This document shows, one piece after another, positions 25,733 through 34,851 of a DNA stretch of 47,085 nucleotides. The position numbers were made by a program, and so were the translations under genes. The stretch covers positions 1 through 47,085 of the forward strand of contig NZ_FOMH01000009.1 in assembly GCF_900112575.1 (NCBI RefSeq). The letters run 5' to 3'. This stretch comes from Flavobacterium phragmitis (GTDB taxonomy: Bacteria; Bacteroidota; Bacteroidia; Flavobacteriales; Flavobacteriaceae). Under the pieces are notes generated by a model that had not been told where the DNA came from, did no database searches, and saw only the letters and a list, made by a program, of their open reading frames with translations. The first letter of the stretch is position 1; every line of letters starts with the position of its first letter.

Positions 25733-27094
25733 ATGAATGTAGTTGCGATTTTTGATATTGGTAAAACAAACAAAAAGGTTTTTTTATTTAATGAAAATTA
25801 CAAAATTGTCTGGGAAAAATCAGTTAATCTGGAGGAAACAAAAGACGAAGACGGTTTTCCCTGCGAAGATATAGTGGTTCTTCAAAAATGGGTTTTAGAT
25901 CGATTAGAAGAAATAAAAGAATTGACTGATTATGTTTTAAAAGCCATCAATTTCAGCACTTACGGAGCCAGTTTTGTTTATGTAGACGAAAACGGAAAAG
26001 TTTTAACTCCTCTGTATAATTATCTAAAAGATTATCCAGAGGAATTAAAATCTGATTTTTATAAAAAATACAAAGGACAAGAAAAGTTTGCTGTAAAAAC
26101 AGCTTCTCCAGTTTTAGGAAGTCTGAATTCTGGAATGCAGATTTACCGATTAAAAGAAGAAAAACCTGAATTGTTTCAAAAAGTAAAATACTGTCTGCAT
26201 TTGCCACAGTTTTTGAGTTTTCTTTTGACCAATGAAGCTTGCGCTGATATTACCAGTATTGGCTGTCATACCAATTTGTGGAATTTCAAAAAAATGAAAT
26301 ATCATAAATGGTTAAAAAGCGAGGGAATTGACACTAAATTACCTCCAATTTATTATGGTAAAGATGTTATAAGAACAAAAGATGGATTATCTATTGGTAC
26401 GGGACTTCACGATAGTTCTTCAGCAATAATTCCGTATACCATCAACTTTACAGAACCTTTCGTGTTGTTGTCAACTGGAACTTGGAGTATTTCTTTAAAT
26501 CCTTTTAATAATAAGCCGTTGACTTTTGAAGAGTTGCAGCACGATTGTTTGTGTTATATGCAATACACAAACAAGCCCGTTAAAGCTGCACGTTTGTTTG
26601 CGGGAAATGAGCATGAAGTACAAACCAAAAGATTGGCAGAACATTTTAAAGTGCCTGTTGATACTTATAAAGAGGTTTATTTTGATAAAAAAATAACAGC
26701 CAATTTACGTTCACTGAACTATCAGATTTTTTATCCAAAGAAATATGATTTTGATATTTTAAAAGAATGTCCGTTTCAAAAGAGAGATTTATCACAGTTT
26801 AAAGATTATGAAACGGCTTATCATCAATTGATGCTGGATTTGGTAGAACAGCAGTTTTTCTCTACTAATTTGGTGGTTCAAAATAGTCCTGTAAAAAAGA
26901 TTTTTGTAGATGGCGGATTCAGTAAAAATTCAATTTATATGAATTTATTGGCGGAGGCTTTTCCAGATGTGGAAGTTTACGCAGCTTCTATGGCTCAGGC
27001 AAGTGCATTGGGTGCAGCATTGGCGATTCATGAAAACTGGAATCCAAAACCAATCCAGAACGATTTAATTGACTTGAAATTCTATAAACATTAG
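25733..27094 (+). CDS. rhaB: Rhamnulokinase (FGGY family)
   Basis: 453 residues. It shows the FGGY kinase pattern: VAIFDIGKTNKKVFLF (phosphate 1 loop), STGTWSISLNPFN (phosphate 2), and the ATP-binding end VDGGFSKNSIYMNLLAEAF with MAQASALGAALAIH. In this cluster it would phosphorylate L-rhamnulose at position 1 before the aldolase step. Position between rhaI and the lactate genes and the DIGKTNKK start motif fit the Bacteroidetes rhamnulokinase branch. It could in principle accept another ketose, but the context makes rhamnulose most likely. Confidence 0.92.
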   Translation: MNVVAIFDIGKTNKKVFLFNENYKIVWEKSVNLEETKDEDGFPCEDIVVLQKWVLDRLEEIKELTDYVLKAINFSTYGASFVYVDENGKVLTPLYNYLKDYPEELKSDFYKKYKGQEKFAVKTASPVLGSLNSGMQIYRLKEEKPELFQKVKYCLHLPQFLSFLLTNEACADITSIGCHTNLWNFKKMKYHKWLKSEGIDTKLPPIYYGKDVIRTKDGLSIGTGLHDSSSAIIPYTINFTEPFVLLSTGTWSISLNPFNNKPLTFEELQHDCLCYMQYTNKPVKAARLFAGNEHEVQTKRLAEHFKVPVDTYKEVYFDKKITANLRSLNYQIFYPKKYDFDILKECPFQKRDLSQFKDYETAYHQLMLDLVEQQFFSTNLVVQNSPVKKIFVDGGFSKNSIYMNLLAEAFPDVEVYAASMAQASALGAALAIHENWNPKPIQNDLIDLKFYKH

Positions 27095-27189
27095 GTAAAA
27101 ACGGTCTGTATGTTGTAAATTTGCTGAGAAACGTATTTTTTACATTTTTACCCTATACGCCAAATGAACAACACACTAAATACTACAAT

Positions 27190-27930
27190 ATGAAAATTGG
27201 ACTTTTTATACCTTGTTATGTCGACCAATTTTACCCAAAAGTAGGAATTGCTACCTACGAATTACTTCAAAAATTAGGTTGTGAAGTGCATTTTCCGATG
27301 GGACAAACCTGCTGTGGACAGCCAATGGCAAACAGTGGTTATGCTCATTTAACAAAAGGATGTGACGCCAACTTCATTGCTAATTTCTCAGGTTTTGATT
27401 ATATCGTTTGCCCTTCTGGAAGCTGTGTTTTGCATGTAAAAGACCATTTGCACGACGAAAAACAGGAAGAAAAGGCAACAGCAATTCGAAATACAGTTTA
27501 CGAACTTACCGAGTTTATCACTGACGTTTTAAAAATTGATCATATTGACGGAAGATTTCCGTTTAAAGTTGGAATGCATGTGAGCTGTCACGGTCAGCGT
27601 GGATTGAAGCTTTCGCAGATGTCAGAATTAAACGCGCCATTTTTTTCTAAACCAGAACAATTATTACACAGTATAAAAGATCTTGATTTGGTTGCTTTAA
27701 CCAGAAAAGACGAATGCTGTGGTTTTGGAGGTACTTTTTGCGTGACCGAAGAAGCTGTTTCTGTAAAAATGGGACAAGATCGTATCAAAGACCACGAAAG
27801 TCATGATGTGGATTATATTACAGGTGGAGATATGTCTTGCTTAATGCATTTGGACGGAATTCTAAAAAGACAAAAAAGCAAGATCAAAACCATCCATATT
27901 GCAGAAATATTAAATTCACTCGAAAACTAA
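27190..27930 (+). CDS. lutA: Lactate utilization protein LutA (two CCG-domain Fe-S subunit)
   Basis: 246 residues from the ATG at 27190 (MKIGLFIPCYVDQFYP), the usual start for the family; the frame is open upstream to a TTG at 27121, but that part has no homology-like sequence. Two CCG (DUF224) domains are visible: TCCGQPMANSGY and CPSGSC, then MHVSCHGQRGLK and DECCGFGGTFCVTE, which bind Fe-S or a heterodisulfide-type cofactor. LutABC together oxidise L-lactate to pyruvate and pass electrons to the quinone pool. The position after rhaB fits, because RhaEW makes L-lactate. Confidence 0.94.
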   Translation: MKIGLFIPCYVDQFYPKVGIATYELLQKLGCEVHFPMGQTCCGQPMANSGYAHLTKGCDANFIANFSGFDYIVCPSGSCVLHVKDHLHDEKQEEKATAIRNTVYELTEFITDVLKIDHIDGRFPFKVGMHVSCHGQRGLKLSQMSELNAPFFSKPEQLLHSIKDLDLVALTRKDECCGFGGTFCVTEEAVSVKMGQDRIKDHESHDVDYITGGDMSCLMHLDGILKRQKSKIKTIHIAEILNSLEN

Positions 27931-27951
27931 GAACAGATGTTGAGTATAAAG

Positions 27952-28026
27952 TTTAACCGCAAAGTTCGCAAAGTTTTACGCAAGGTTCGCAAAGTTAATT
28001 TTAATCTTTGCGAACTTTGCGTTTAA
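27952..28026. repeat. CGCAAAGTTCGCAAAG-family palindromic repeat, copy 1
   Basis: The left arm TTTAACCGCAAAGTTCGCAAAG starts at 27952 and is followed by a second unit ACGCAAGGTTCGCAAAG (27979-27995). The right arm CTTTGCGAACTTTGCGTTTAA (28006-28026) is its complement. It fills the lutA-lutB spacer. A second, more decayed member lies at 42792-42885. Confidence 0.85.
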
Positions 28027-28078
28027 ATAAAGCATACCAATTATAAACATTTCAAAATTGACTTTTAAATAGTAGAAA

Positions 28079-29479
28079 ATGTCATCAGAAAAAATAATAC
28101 AGCACAGCGAAGCAGCGGCAAAGTTTAATAAAGATGTAGAACGTGTTAATTGGCACGATGAGACACTTTGGTTTGTCCGCGCAAAAAGAGATCGATCTGC
28201 TCACCAAATAGCAGATTGGGAATTGCTTCGTGAAACAGCTTCTCAAATAAAATTTAATGTACTTTCTAATATTCACGATTATTTAGTAGAATTTGAAGCC
28301 AATGCTCAAAGAAACGGTGTAATTGTACATTGGGCAGCCGATGCAAAAGAACATAACGAAATTGTTCATTCGATCCTTGCAAAACACGATGTAAAGCAAA
28401 TGGTAAAATCCAAATCGATGCTTACAGAAGAATGTCATTTGAATGATTATTTAGCCGAAAAAGGAATTGAAGTAATAGATTCAGATTTAGGAGAATATAT
28501 TGTACAGCTTCGTAAAGAACCGCCAAGTCATATTGTACTTCCTGCGATTCACCTTAAAAAAGAAGATGTAAGTGAAACTTTTCATGAACATTTGGGAACG
28601 GAAAAAGGAAATTTTAATCCGCAGTATTTAACCGAATCTGCGCGTCAAAGTTTGCGAAATACTTTTTTGACTAGAAAAGCAGCTTTAACAGGAGTTAATT
28701 TTGCTGTTGCAGAAACAGGAGAATTTGTGGTTTGTACCAATGAAGGAAATGCAGATATGGGTGCGCATTTAGCAGACGTTCATATCGCTTGTATGGGATT
28801 TGAGAAACTGATTCCGAAAAGGGAACATTTAGGTGTTTTCCTGAGATTATTAGCAAGAAGCGCAACAGGACAGCCAATCACTACTTTTTCAAGCCATTTT
28901 AAAAAACCAAGAGACGGAAAAGAAATGCATATCGTAATTGTAGACAACGGGAGAAGTAAACAGTTAGGAAGAGAAGAGTTTAGAAACTCTTTGAAATGTA
29001 TTCGTTGTGGTGCTTGTATGAACACTTGCCCAGTTTATAGACGAAGTGGCGGACACAGTTATCATAATGCGGTTGCGGGACCAATTGGTTCAATTCTAGC
29101 GCCAAATTTAGATATGAGCAAAAATGCCGATTTGCCTTTTGCCAGTACACTTTGTGGATCTTGTACCAACGTTTGTCCGGTAAAAATTGATATTCACGAT
29201 CAGTTATACAAATGGCGTCAGGTTTTGGTAAAAGAAGGACATACACCAACTGCAAAAACAGTGGCTATGAAAACCATGGCAACCGTTTTAGCCAATCCGA
29301 CCGTTTTTAATATTGCTGGAAAATCAGGACGATTTGTAATGAAGAACATTCCCGGAATGGTCAACAATAAAATGAACAAATGGTATGATCAGCGTGAAAT
29401 GCCAGATGTTCCGGAAGAATCATTTAGAGAATGGTACAAGAAAAATTCAAGGGAATCTAAAGAAAAAGGAAATGAGTAG
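28079..29479 (+). CDS. lutB: Lactate utilization protein LutB (Fe-S ferredoxin-like subunit)
   Basis: 466 residues. An N-terminal LUD-type domain (~60-290; VHWAADAKEHNEIVHSIL, GVNFAVAETGEFV, CTNEGNADMGAHLADVHI) is followed by two 4Fe-4S binding motifs, CIRCGACMNTCP (near 308-318) and CGSCTNVCP (near 359-367), and a helical tail. The family works with LutA and LutC in L-lactate oxidation. It overlaps lutC by 8 bp, a strong sign of translational coupling. It is separated from lutA by 148 bp that hold a palindromic repeat. Confidence 0.95.
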   Translation: MSSEKIIQHSEAAAKFNKDVERVNWHDETLWFVRAKRDRSAHQIADWELLRETASQIKFNVLSNIHDYLVEFEANAQRNGVIVHWAADAKEHNEIVHSILAKHDVKQMVKSKSMLTEECHLNDYLAEKGIEVIDSDLGEYIVQLRKEPPSHIVLPAIHLKKEDVSETFHEHLGTEKGNFNPQYLTESARQSLRNTFLTRKAALTGVNFAVAETGEFVVCTNEGNADMGAHLADVHIACMGFEKLIPKREHLGVFLRLLARSATGQPITTFSSHFKKPRDGKEMHIVIVDNGRSKQLGREEFRNSLKCIRCGACMNTCPVYRRSGGHSYHNAVAGPIGSILAPNLDMSKNADLPFASTLCGSCTNVCPVKIDIHDQLYKWRQVLVKEGHTPTAKTVAMKTMATVLANPTVFNIAGKSGRFVMKNIPGMVNNKMNKWYDQREMPDVPEESFREWYKKNSRESKEKGNE

Positions 29480-30059
29480 TAAAGGCGAAATTTTAAAAAG
29501 GATAAAAGCAAATCAGCCGGAATTGGTTTCAGAATTACCTGATCTTAAAGTTTTAGGTTCAGAACAATTTGATATTTTAGAAACCTATAAAACGGTTTTA
29601 AAAGGTATCGGAGGTGATCCTGTAGAAGTTGCCAATTATAATGAAATCATCAATTATATAAAATCGAATTATAATTTAGAAAAAAGATTAATTACAACAC
29701 TTCCGGAACTTTCAGAAATTGCTTCTTTGGACTGGAAAACAGTGGATCCTCATTCACTTCAGGATGTTGAATTAGCAGTTATAAAAGCACATTTTGGAGT
29801 AGCAGAAAACAGCGGACTTTGGGTTACCGATGATATTTTAGGACAGCGTGTTGCCCCTTTCATAGCACAATATTTAGCAATTGTAGTTCATAAAAAAGAC
29901 ATTCTGCCAACGATGCAGCAGGCTTATGACAGAATTGGAAATATGGAATATGGTTTCGGAACTTTTATTGCTGGCCCATCCAAAACCGCTGATATTGAGC
30001 AGTCTTTAGTTCTCGGAGCTCACGGAGCAAGAGGTCTGATTGTGTTTTTATTAGATTAA
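29472..30059 (+). CDS. lutC: Lactate utilization protein LutC (LUD domain)
   Basis: 195 residues from the ATG at 29472, which overlaps the end of lutB by 8 bp (ATGAGTAG). A longer frame open from 29385 would overlap lutB much more and is unlikely. It is a single LUD domain (KGEILKRIKANQPE, IINYIKSNYNLEKRLI, VELAVIKAHFGVAENSGLWV, FIAGPSKTADIEQSLVLGAH, and GARGLIVFLLD at the end). It is the third component of the lactate-oxidising set. A strong terminator starts 7 bp after the stop, so it ends the rhamnose/lactate transcript. Confidence 0.94.
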   Translation: MSSKGEILKRIKANQPELVSELPDLKVLGSEQFDILETYKTVLKGIGGDPVEVANYNEIINYIKSNYNLEKRLITTLPELSEIASLDWKTVDPHSLQDVELAVIKAHFGVAENSGLWVTDDILGQRVAPFIAQYLAIVVHKKDILPTMQQAYDRIGNMEYGFGTFIAGPSKTADIEQSLVLGAHGARGLIVFLLD

Positions 30060-30066
30060 TAAAAAA

Positions 30067-30112
30067 AATAAAGAGCCTGCCTCATTTTTTGAGGCAGGCT
30101 CTTTATTTTTTT
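30067..30112 (+). terminator. Strong terminator of the rhamnose/lactate cluster
   Basis: An 18-bp perfect stem (arms 30067-30084 and 30090-30107, core GAGCCTGCCTCA/TGAGGCAGGCTC) with a 5-T loop and trailing T's. The stem shares CTGCCTCA/TGAGGCAG with the terminator at 12087. Confidence 0.93.
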
Positions 30113-30164
30113 ATGTTCCGTAGGAACATTTCGTCGGTAGATTGTTTTGCGTTCCGTAGGAACG
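30113..30164. repeat. TTCCGTAGGAA palindrome repeat element
   Basis: ATGTTCCGTAGGAACAT (30113-30129) is followed by TTCGTCGGTAG, then a second palindrome CGTTCCGTAGGAACG (30150-30164). A similar unit (ATGTTCCATCAGAACAT then CTCATAGGTAG) lies at 47028-47055 at the end of the window. This is a small interspersed element family. The rest of the gap to 30416 shows no further feature beyond the start of the HTCS gene. Confidence 0.8.
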
Positions 30165-30416
30165 TTTGGTTATCATTTGTAATAAACATAACAATTGGGA
30201 TGAAATAGAAGATCCTATACGAAATTTCTACGGTTGAATGCCGAGGAGATATGCTAATTGAAAAAAAAAAGACAAGAATTAATTTGTTAAAAACAACGTT
30301 TAATAATAAAATCCTGCAACTACAGTACAGAAATATGCTTTTGGTCTAAAATTTAAGGAATCTAAGCAAAATTATCTTATAATTGTACTTATTACTCGAC
30401 CCTAACTAAGTACATT

Positions 30417-33400
30417 TTGAAACCATTTGTTCTCTATTTTCTACTTCTTATAGGATTTTCTTCTGAGGTTTTTTCACAAGATTATCCAGTCAAATTCCTT
30501 GATATCTCTGACGGTTTATCTAATAATTCAATTATCTCTATTTACCAGGATAATGAAGGGTTTATGTGGTTTGGAACTTATGATGGTTTAAACCGATATG
30601 ATGGCTATAATTTTAAAGTCTTTAGAAATCGGATCAACGATAAAAAATCTCTTTTATTCAATACAATCTATAATATTGAGGGCGATTCTAAAAATAATAT
30701 TTGGGTAGGAGGAACCAACGGAATTTGTATTTACGACAAGAAGAAAGCCTTCTTTCATACTGTTAGATATATCGCTCAGGATAAAAAAACAAAAGTTTTA
30801 CAGGATATTATTCATCAGATGCGTTCTGTGTCAGATCAATTGGTGCTTGTTGCTTCCCAAAAATTGGGATTATTAGCTTTTGAAAATGGCTCTTTTATAG
30901 GAAATCCAATTTCTTTAAATGCTTTAGGAAATAGAATCAGTATTAATAGTTACGATGCCATCGCCATTCAGGAAAATAAAGAAAAATCAGGATGTTGGGT
31001 GTATGTTCGAAATGTTGGAGTTTGTACTTACAATTATAAAGCAAAAGATTTAAAAATCATTTTTCCGCTTTCTATTGGAGTAAAAGCCATGAAACTTTCT
31101 GTTGATGGAAATCTTTTATTAGGAACCGATGAAGGATTATTTTCATTGAATACCAAAACAGGCTCTGTTTCTGATAATTATTTTAGTAGTAAATGCAGTG
31201 TTACAGATATTTTGATAGATAAAAAAGGGAAAACATGGCTAACAACGGACGGATGCGGTATTTTTTATATCAATCAGAATAATAAACCGCTTCCTTATAA
31301 TGAGCAATTAGCAAAGAGTAATTCGGTTTGGAGTTTATACGAAGACAAATCGGGTAATAAATGGTTTGGTTCACTCCGTGGCGGAATCAGTATGCTGAGC
31401 GATACGCCTAAGTATTTTAAAAGCATCCGATACAATGCAAAAGAGCCCGCAGATAACTTTATTTTATCTTTTTGCGAAGATGAAAAAAAGAATCTTTTGG
31501 TGGGAACAGATGGCGCAGGATTAAAATATTGGGACAGAAAAAATAATACGTATACCAATTACGGAACTTCACTTTCAAGTCCTTTTATAACGGGAATAAT
31601 CCGTGATAATAACGATATCTGGATTTCTACCTGGGCGGGAGGTATTAATCGTATCAATAAAAAAACAAATACTGTAAAACATTATTCCTGCTACAACACT
31701 TTTACCAAACAGACTGAAAAAAATATCTGGTTTGTATTTAAAGATTCAAAAGCCAATATCTGGGCAAGTGCGACAAATGAAGGTTCGTTATATCTTTTAG
31801 ACCGAAGCACAGACAGTTTTGATCTTTTTGACAAAAATATTGACAATCTGCAATGTATGACGGAAACTTCAGATGGAAGATTGTGGGCTGGAAACTACAG
31901 CACGCTTTTGTCTATCGAAAAAGAAACCCGAAAAGTTACTAAAAAAGCAATTGGAAATCCGATTCGATGTATTTATGAAGACAAAGACAAAAATCTCTGG
32001 ATTGGAACACAAGAGGGTGGTTTGCTATTGTTTGATCGAAAAACAAATACTTTTAAAAGATTAACGATTGATGACGGTTTGCCGTCAAATACGGTGTTAA
32101 GACTGCTGGAAGATCAATACGGCAACTTGTGGATGAGTACTTACAACGGAATTTGTCGCTACGATAAAAAGAGCAAAACATTCCGTAATTTCTCTGTAAA
32201 CGATGGACTTCAAAGCAATCAGTTTAGTTTTAATGCAGGAATCAAACTTTCTTCTGGAGAATTTCTTTTTGGCGGAATTAATGGTTTTAATATTTTTTAT
32301 CCTGAAACTATAAAAGGATTTAACCAAAAGAATACTGTTTTACTGACTGATTTTTACGTCAACAATCAATTGATAGAAGAAAGTAAAGCAGAAGTAGATA
32401 TTGATTCAGATAAAATAAAAGATGTTAGTTTAGAATACGACCAAACGACATTGTCTTTAGAATTTGTTGCGCTGGATTACAACAACTCAGACAAAATAAA
32501 TTATGCCTATTTTCTGGAAGGCTGGGACGAACAATGGAATTATGTCGGACAAACCCGAAAAGCAAATTATTCGAGACTGCCGGAAGGAAAATATACTTTT
32601 AAAGTTAAAACAACCAATTTTCAGGGAGGATGGAACAAAGAAGTGAGTTTGGTTTCTATAACCGTTTTACCGCCTTGGTATAGAACATGGTGGGCTTACA
32701 CGCTTTATTTGGCAACAATTGGCGGAATTTTATTTCTGTATTTAGATTATAATAAAAATAAAGAAAAACTAAAGTATAAGGTAAAAATCGCCGAACTGGA
32801 AAGCAAAAAAGAAAAAGAGATAGCTGAAAAACAGGCGTCGATGTTTACTTATATTTCGCATGAATTCAGAACACCGCTTTCGCTGATTATTAATCCGTTG
32901 AAAAAAGCAGTTCAGAAAGAAAATATCGAAAATGGTTCTTCTGGAAGCGATCTGGCTATTGCGCATCGAAATGCCAGAAGACTTTTAAGTTTGGTCGATC
33001 AGTTGCTTTTATTGAGAAAAGCAGAAAATGATGCCGATTCCCTGCGATTGTCTCCAATCGATGTTAATAATCTTTCTAACGAAGTGTATCAATGTTTTGT
33101 CAATCAGGCAAAAGAAAAACAGATTAGCTATAATCTCGTTATGCCGGAACATGAAATTACCATAATCGGTGATTATGAAAAGATTGAAATTTCGTTATTT
33201 AATCTAATGTCAAATGCTTTCAAATACACGCCAGTTGGAGGTGAAATCAATTTGACTGTAAGCGAAAATGAAGATGAAGTTTTTCTTCAAATAACAGATA
33301 GTGGCGACGGAATCGAGAAAAAAGATATCGACGTTATTTTTGAAAAATTCAAACAAATCAATTCGAAGGTTTCTGTTGGAACTGGTTTTGGTATCGGACT

Positions 33401-34436
33401 TTATATTGTGAAATATTTTGTGGACAAACACAAAGGATCTGTAACCTGCAGCAGTGAAACAGGCAAAGGAAGTACTTTTAAATTAACCTTCTTAAAAGGA
33501 AACAGTCATTTTGAAGATGCTGAAATAATAGACGAAAAACCGCAGAGAAGTCAGTTGTTTGATGAATTGATTCCGGATGAAATTGAAGAACCTGCTGTAA
33601 TAAATTCAGTTTCCGAAAGTGATTTTAAAAAGACCATGTTGACAGAAAAACGTACGGTATTAATCATTGATGATAATGCAGAAATCAGGGCTTATTTAAT
33701 AAAATTGTTTTCGGATAACTATATTGTGTATAGTGCGGAAAATGGAGAAGAAGGACTAAAGCTGACCAAAAAACACATGCCGGATCTTATAATCAGTGAT
33801 ATTACAATGGAAGAAATGGACGGTCTGGAATTATGCCGAAAAATTAAAGAAGATAATGCTTTATCCCATATACCGGTTATTTTACTGACAGCTTCGAAAA
33901 ATCCTGAAACGCATTTACAGGGAATTAATGAAGGGGCAGATGATTACATCACGAAACCATTCGACGATGATATTCTCACCGCAAGAGTAGAATCTTTATT
34001 ACGAAACAGGCATAATTTACGTGCTTATTTCTTAGATAGCATTACATTAAAAGAAAACACGCAGAAAGTTCCTGTAGAATATCAGCAAATGCTCAAAAAA
34101 TGTATTGATATTGTAGAAGCCAACATTCATAAAAAAGACTTTACGATTCGAACTTTTGCGCTCGAAATGGGAATGAGCCACAGAACTCTTTATACCAAAA
34201 TCAAAATCATTTCCGGACAAACTTTAAATGCATTCATCCGTTCCCTAAGAATTCGAAGAGCTGCGATGTTGATGCTGACCGAAGAAATGAATATTGCACA
34301 AGCAAGTGCCGAAGTAGGTTTTGAAGATCCAAAATATTTCAGACAACAGTTTGTAAAACTTTTTGGAATGACTCCTTCAGAATATATCAAAAAGTATAAA
34401 AGTTCCTTCAATTCGGATCTAAATATCATTAAATAG
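30417..34436 (+). CDS. Hybrid two-component system (HTCS) sensor-regulator of the PUL
   Basis: 1,339 residues with all modules of an HTCS in one chain. After a signal peptide (MKPFVLYFLLLIGFSSEVFS) come periplasmic Reg_prop/two-component-propeller repeats (~25-640; GLSNNSIISIYQDNEGFMWF, NLWIGTQEGGLLLFDRKT and others), a Y_Y_Y domain (~680-755, GYFLEGWD-like FLEGWDEQW) and one membrane helix (~757-778). The kinase follows: HisKA with H815 in YISHEFRTPLSL, and HATPase (~925-1035: FNLMSNAFKYTP, DSGDGIEKKD, GTGFGIGLYIV). A receiver has D1128 in IISDITMEEMDG, and an AraC helix-turn-helix closes the protein (~1231-1330). It would sense an oligosaccharide in the periplasm and activate the adjacent SusE/C/D operon. 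The start is TTG at 30417, supported because the signal peptide begins exactly there and no ATG is available. Confidence 0.93.
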   Translation: MKPFVLYFLLLIGFSSEVFSQDYPVKFLDISDGLSNNSIISIYQDNEGFMWFGTYDGLNRYDGYNFKVFRNRINDKKSLLFNTIYNIEGDSKNNIWVGGTNGICIYDKKKAFFHTVRYIAQDKKTKVLQDIIHQMRSVSDQLVLVASQKLGLLAFENGSFIGNPISLNALGNRISINSYDAIAIQENKEKSGCWVYVRNVGVCTYNYKAKDLKIIFPLSIGVKAMKLSVDGNLLLGTDEGLFSLNTKTGSVSDNYFSSKCSVTDILIDKKGKTWLTTDGCGIFYINQNNKPLPYNEQLAKSNSVWSLYEDKSGNKWFGSLRGGISMLSDTPKYFKSIRYNAKEPADNFILSFCEDEKKNLLVGTDGAGLKYWDRKNNTYTNYGTSLSSPFITGIIRDNNDIWISTWAGGINRINKKTNTVKHYSCYNTFTKQTEKNIWFVFKDSKANIWASATNEGSLYLLDRSTDSFDLFDKNIDNLQCMTETSDGRLWAGNYSTLLSIEKETRKVTKKAIGNPIRCIYEDKDKNLWIGTQEGGLLLFDRKTNTFKRLTIDDGLPSNTVLRLLEDQYGNLWMSTYNGICRYDKKSKTFRNFSVNDGLQSNQFSFNAGIKLSSGEFLFGGINGFNIFYPETIKGFNQKNTVLLTDFYVNNQLIEESKAEVDIDSDKIKDVSLEYDQTTLSLEFVALDYNNSDKINYAYFLEGWDEQWNYVGQTRKANYSRLPEGKYTFKVKTTNFQGGWNKEVSLVSITVLPPWYRTWWAYTLYLATIGGILFLYLDYNKNKEKLKYKVKIAELESKKEKEIAEKQASMFTYISHEFRTPLSLIINPLKKAVQKENIENGSSGSDLAIAHRNARRLLSLVDQLLLLRKAENDADSLRLSPIDVNNLSNEVYQCFVNQAKEKQISYNLVMPEHEITIIGDYEKIEISLFNLMSNAFKYTPVGGEINLTVSENEDEVFLQITDSGDGIEKKDIDVIFEKFKQINSKVSVGTGFGIGLYIVKYFVDKHKGSVTCSSETGKGSTFKLTFLKGNSHFEDAEIIDEKPQRSQLFDELIPDEIEEPAVINSVSESDFKKTMLTEKRTVLIIDDNAEIRAYLIKLFSDNYIVYSAENGEEGLKLTKKHMPDLIISDITMEEMDGLELCRKIKEDNALSHIPVILLTASKNPETHLQGINEGADDYITKPFDDDILTARVESLLRNRHNLRAYFLDSITLKENTQKVPVEYQQMLKKCIDIVEANIHKKDFTIRTFALEMGMSHRTLYTKIKIISGQTLNAFIRSLRIRRAAMLMLTEEMNIAQASAEVGFEDPKYFRQQFVKLFGMTPSEYIKKYKSSFNSDLNIIK

Positions 34437-34460
34437 TTAAGAGAACAATAAAATTACGCT

Positions 34461-34490
34461 GCATTATCTGCTTGATTTTTGCGATAATGC
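34461..34490 (+). terminator. Possible terminator after the HTCS gene
   Basis: GCATTATC (34461-34468) and GATAATGC (34483-34490) form a perfect 8-bp stem with a 14-nt loop that can pair further (GC/GC). The stretch after it is not T-rich, so termination is uncertain. Confidence 0.4.
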
Positions 34491-34623
34491 TTAAAATCTT
34501 CTATGCAACTTAAACGTTTTAGCTGAAAAAATAGTATTTATTCAGTAATTGTGGATAATTTAAAAATATGTATATAATTTTTAATAGTTGCTAAAAATAA
34601 ACACGGAATAATAGTTAATTACG

Positions 34624-34660
34624 ATTTTGACCTCCTTTTTTTTCCATTTTACCCCTCCTT
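34624..34660 (+). promoter_or_regulatory. Candidate HTCS operator: direct repeat before the PUL operon
   Basis: ATTTTGACCTCCTT (34624-34637) and ATTTTACCCCTCCTT (34646-34660) are similar units with starts 22 bp apart and TCCTT ends 23 bp apart, about two helical turns, as expected for two AraC-type half-sites. They stand out from their AT-rich neighbours. The -7-like TTTCTTTG lies 18 bp downstream of the second unit. This position is where an activator would contact RNA polymerase. Confidence 0.45.
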
Positions 34661-34678
34661 AGAAGTGTGTAATAAACA

Positions 34679-34686
34679 TTTCTTTG
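34679..34686 (+). promoter_or_regulatory. -7-like element of the PUL operon (TTTCTTTG)
   Basis: It matches TAnnTTTG at all but one position (T for A) and has no good TTG partner, consistent with an activator-dependent promoter. Transcription from here would give a ~370-nt 5' leader before the SusE-like gene. Confidence 0.35.
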
Positions 34687-34821
34687 CACTTATAGCAATC
34701 AATTAGTACGGAATTGGTGTTAGTTATAAATGTTAGTTTCAAGATAATTTTTTTTATCTGTTTAAAGAGCTGAGCACTCTTTAGATTTTCTAAAAGTAAT
34801 GGTTGGTTACATTACTTTTTG

Positions 34822-34851
34822 AACCCGCGGTTTAGCAATAAACTGCGGGTT
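34822..34851 (+). promoter_or_regulatory. Hairpin in the PUL leader
   Basis: AACCCGCGGTTTA (34822-34834), loop GCAA, then TAAACTGCGGGTT (34839-34851). There is one G-U pair, so the RNA hairpin is stable. It lies about 215 nt before the SusE-like ATG. No U tract follows directly, so a role in RNA stability or attenuation is more likely than simple termination. Confidence 0.5.

Noticed and set aside
27121..27189. TTG start that would extend LutA by 23 residues
   Set aside because: LutA-family proteins begin at MKIGLFIPCY; the added sequence is not conserved-looking.
29385..29471. Upstream start that would extend LutC by 29 residues into lutB
   Set aside because: The ATG at 29472 gives the normal LutC start and a normal 8-bp overlap with lutB.
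34822..34851. Leader hairpin as a riboswitch
   Set aside because: It is a single simple stem-loop with no surrounding conserved core of any riboswitch class that I recognise.
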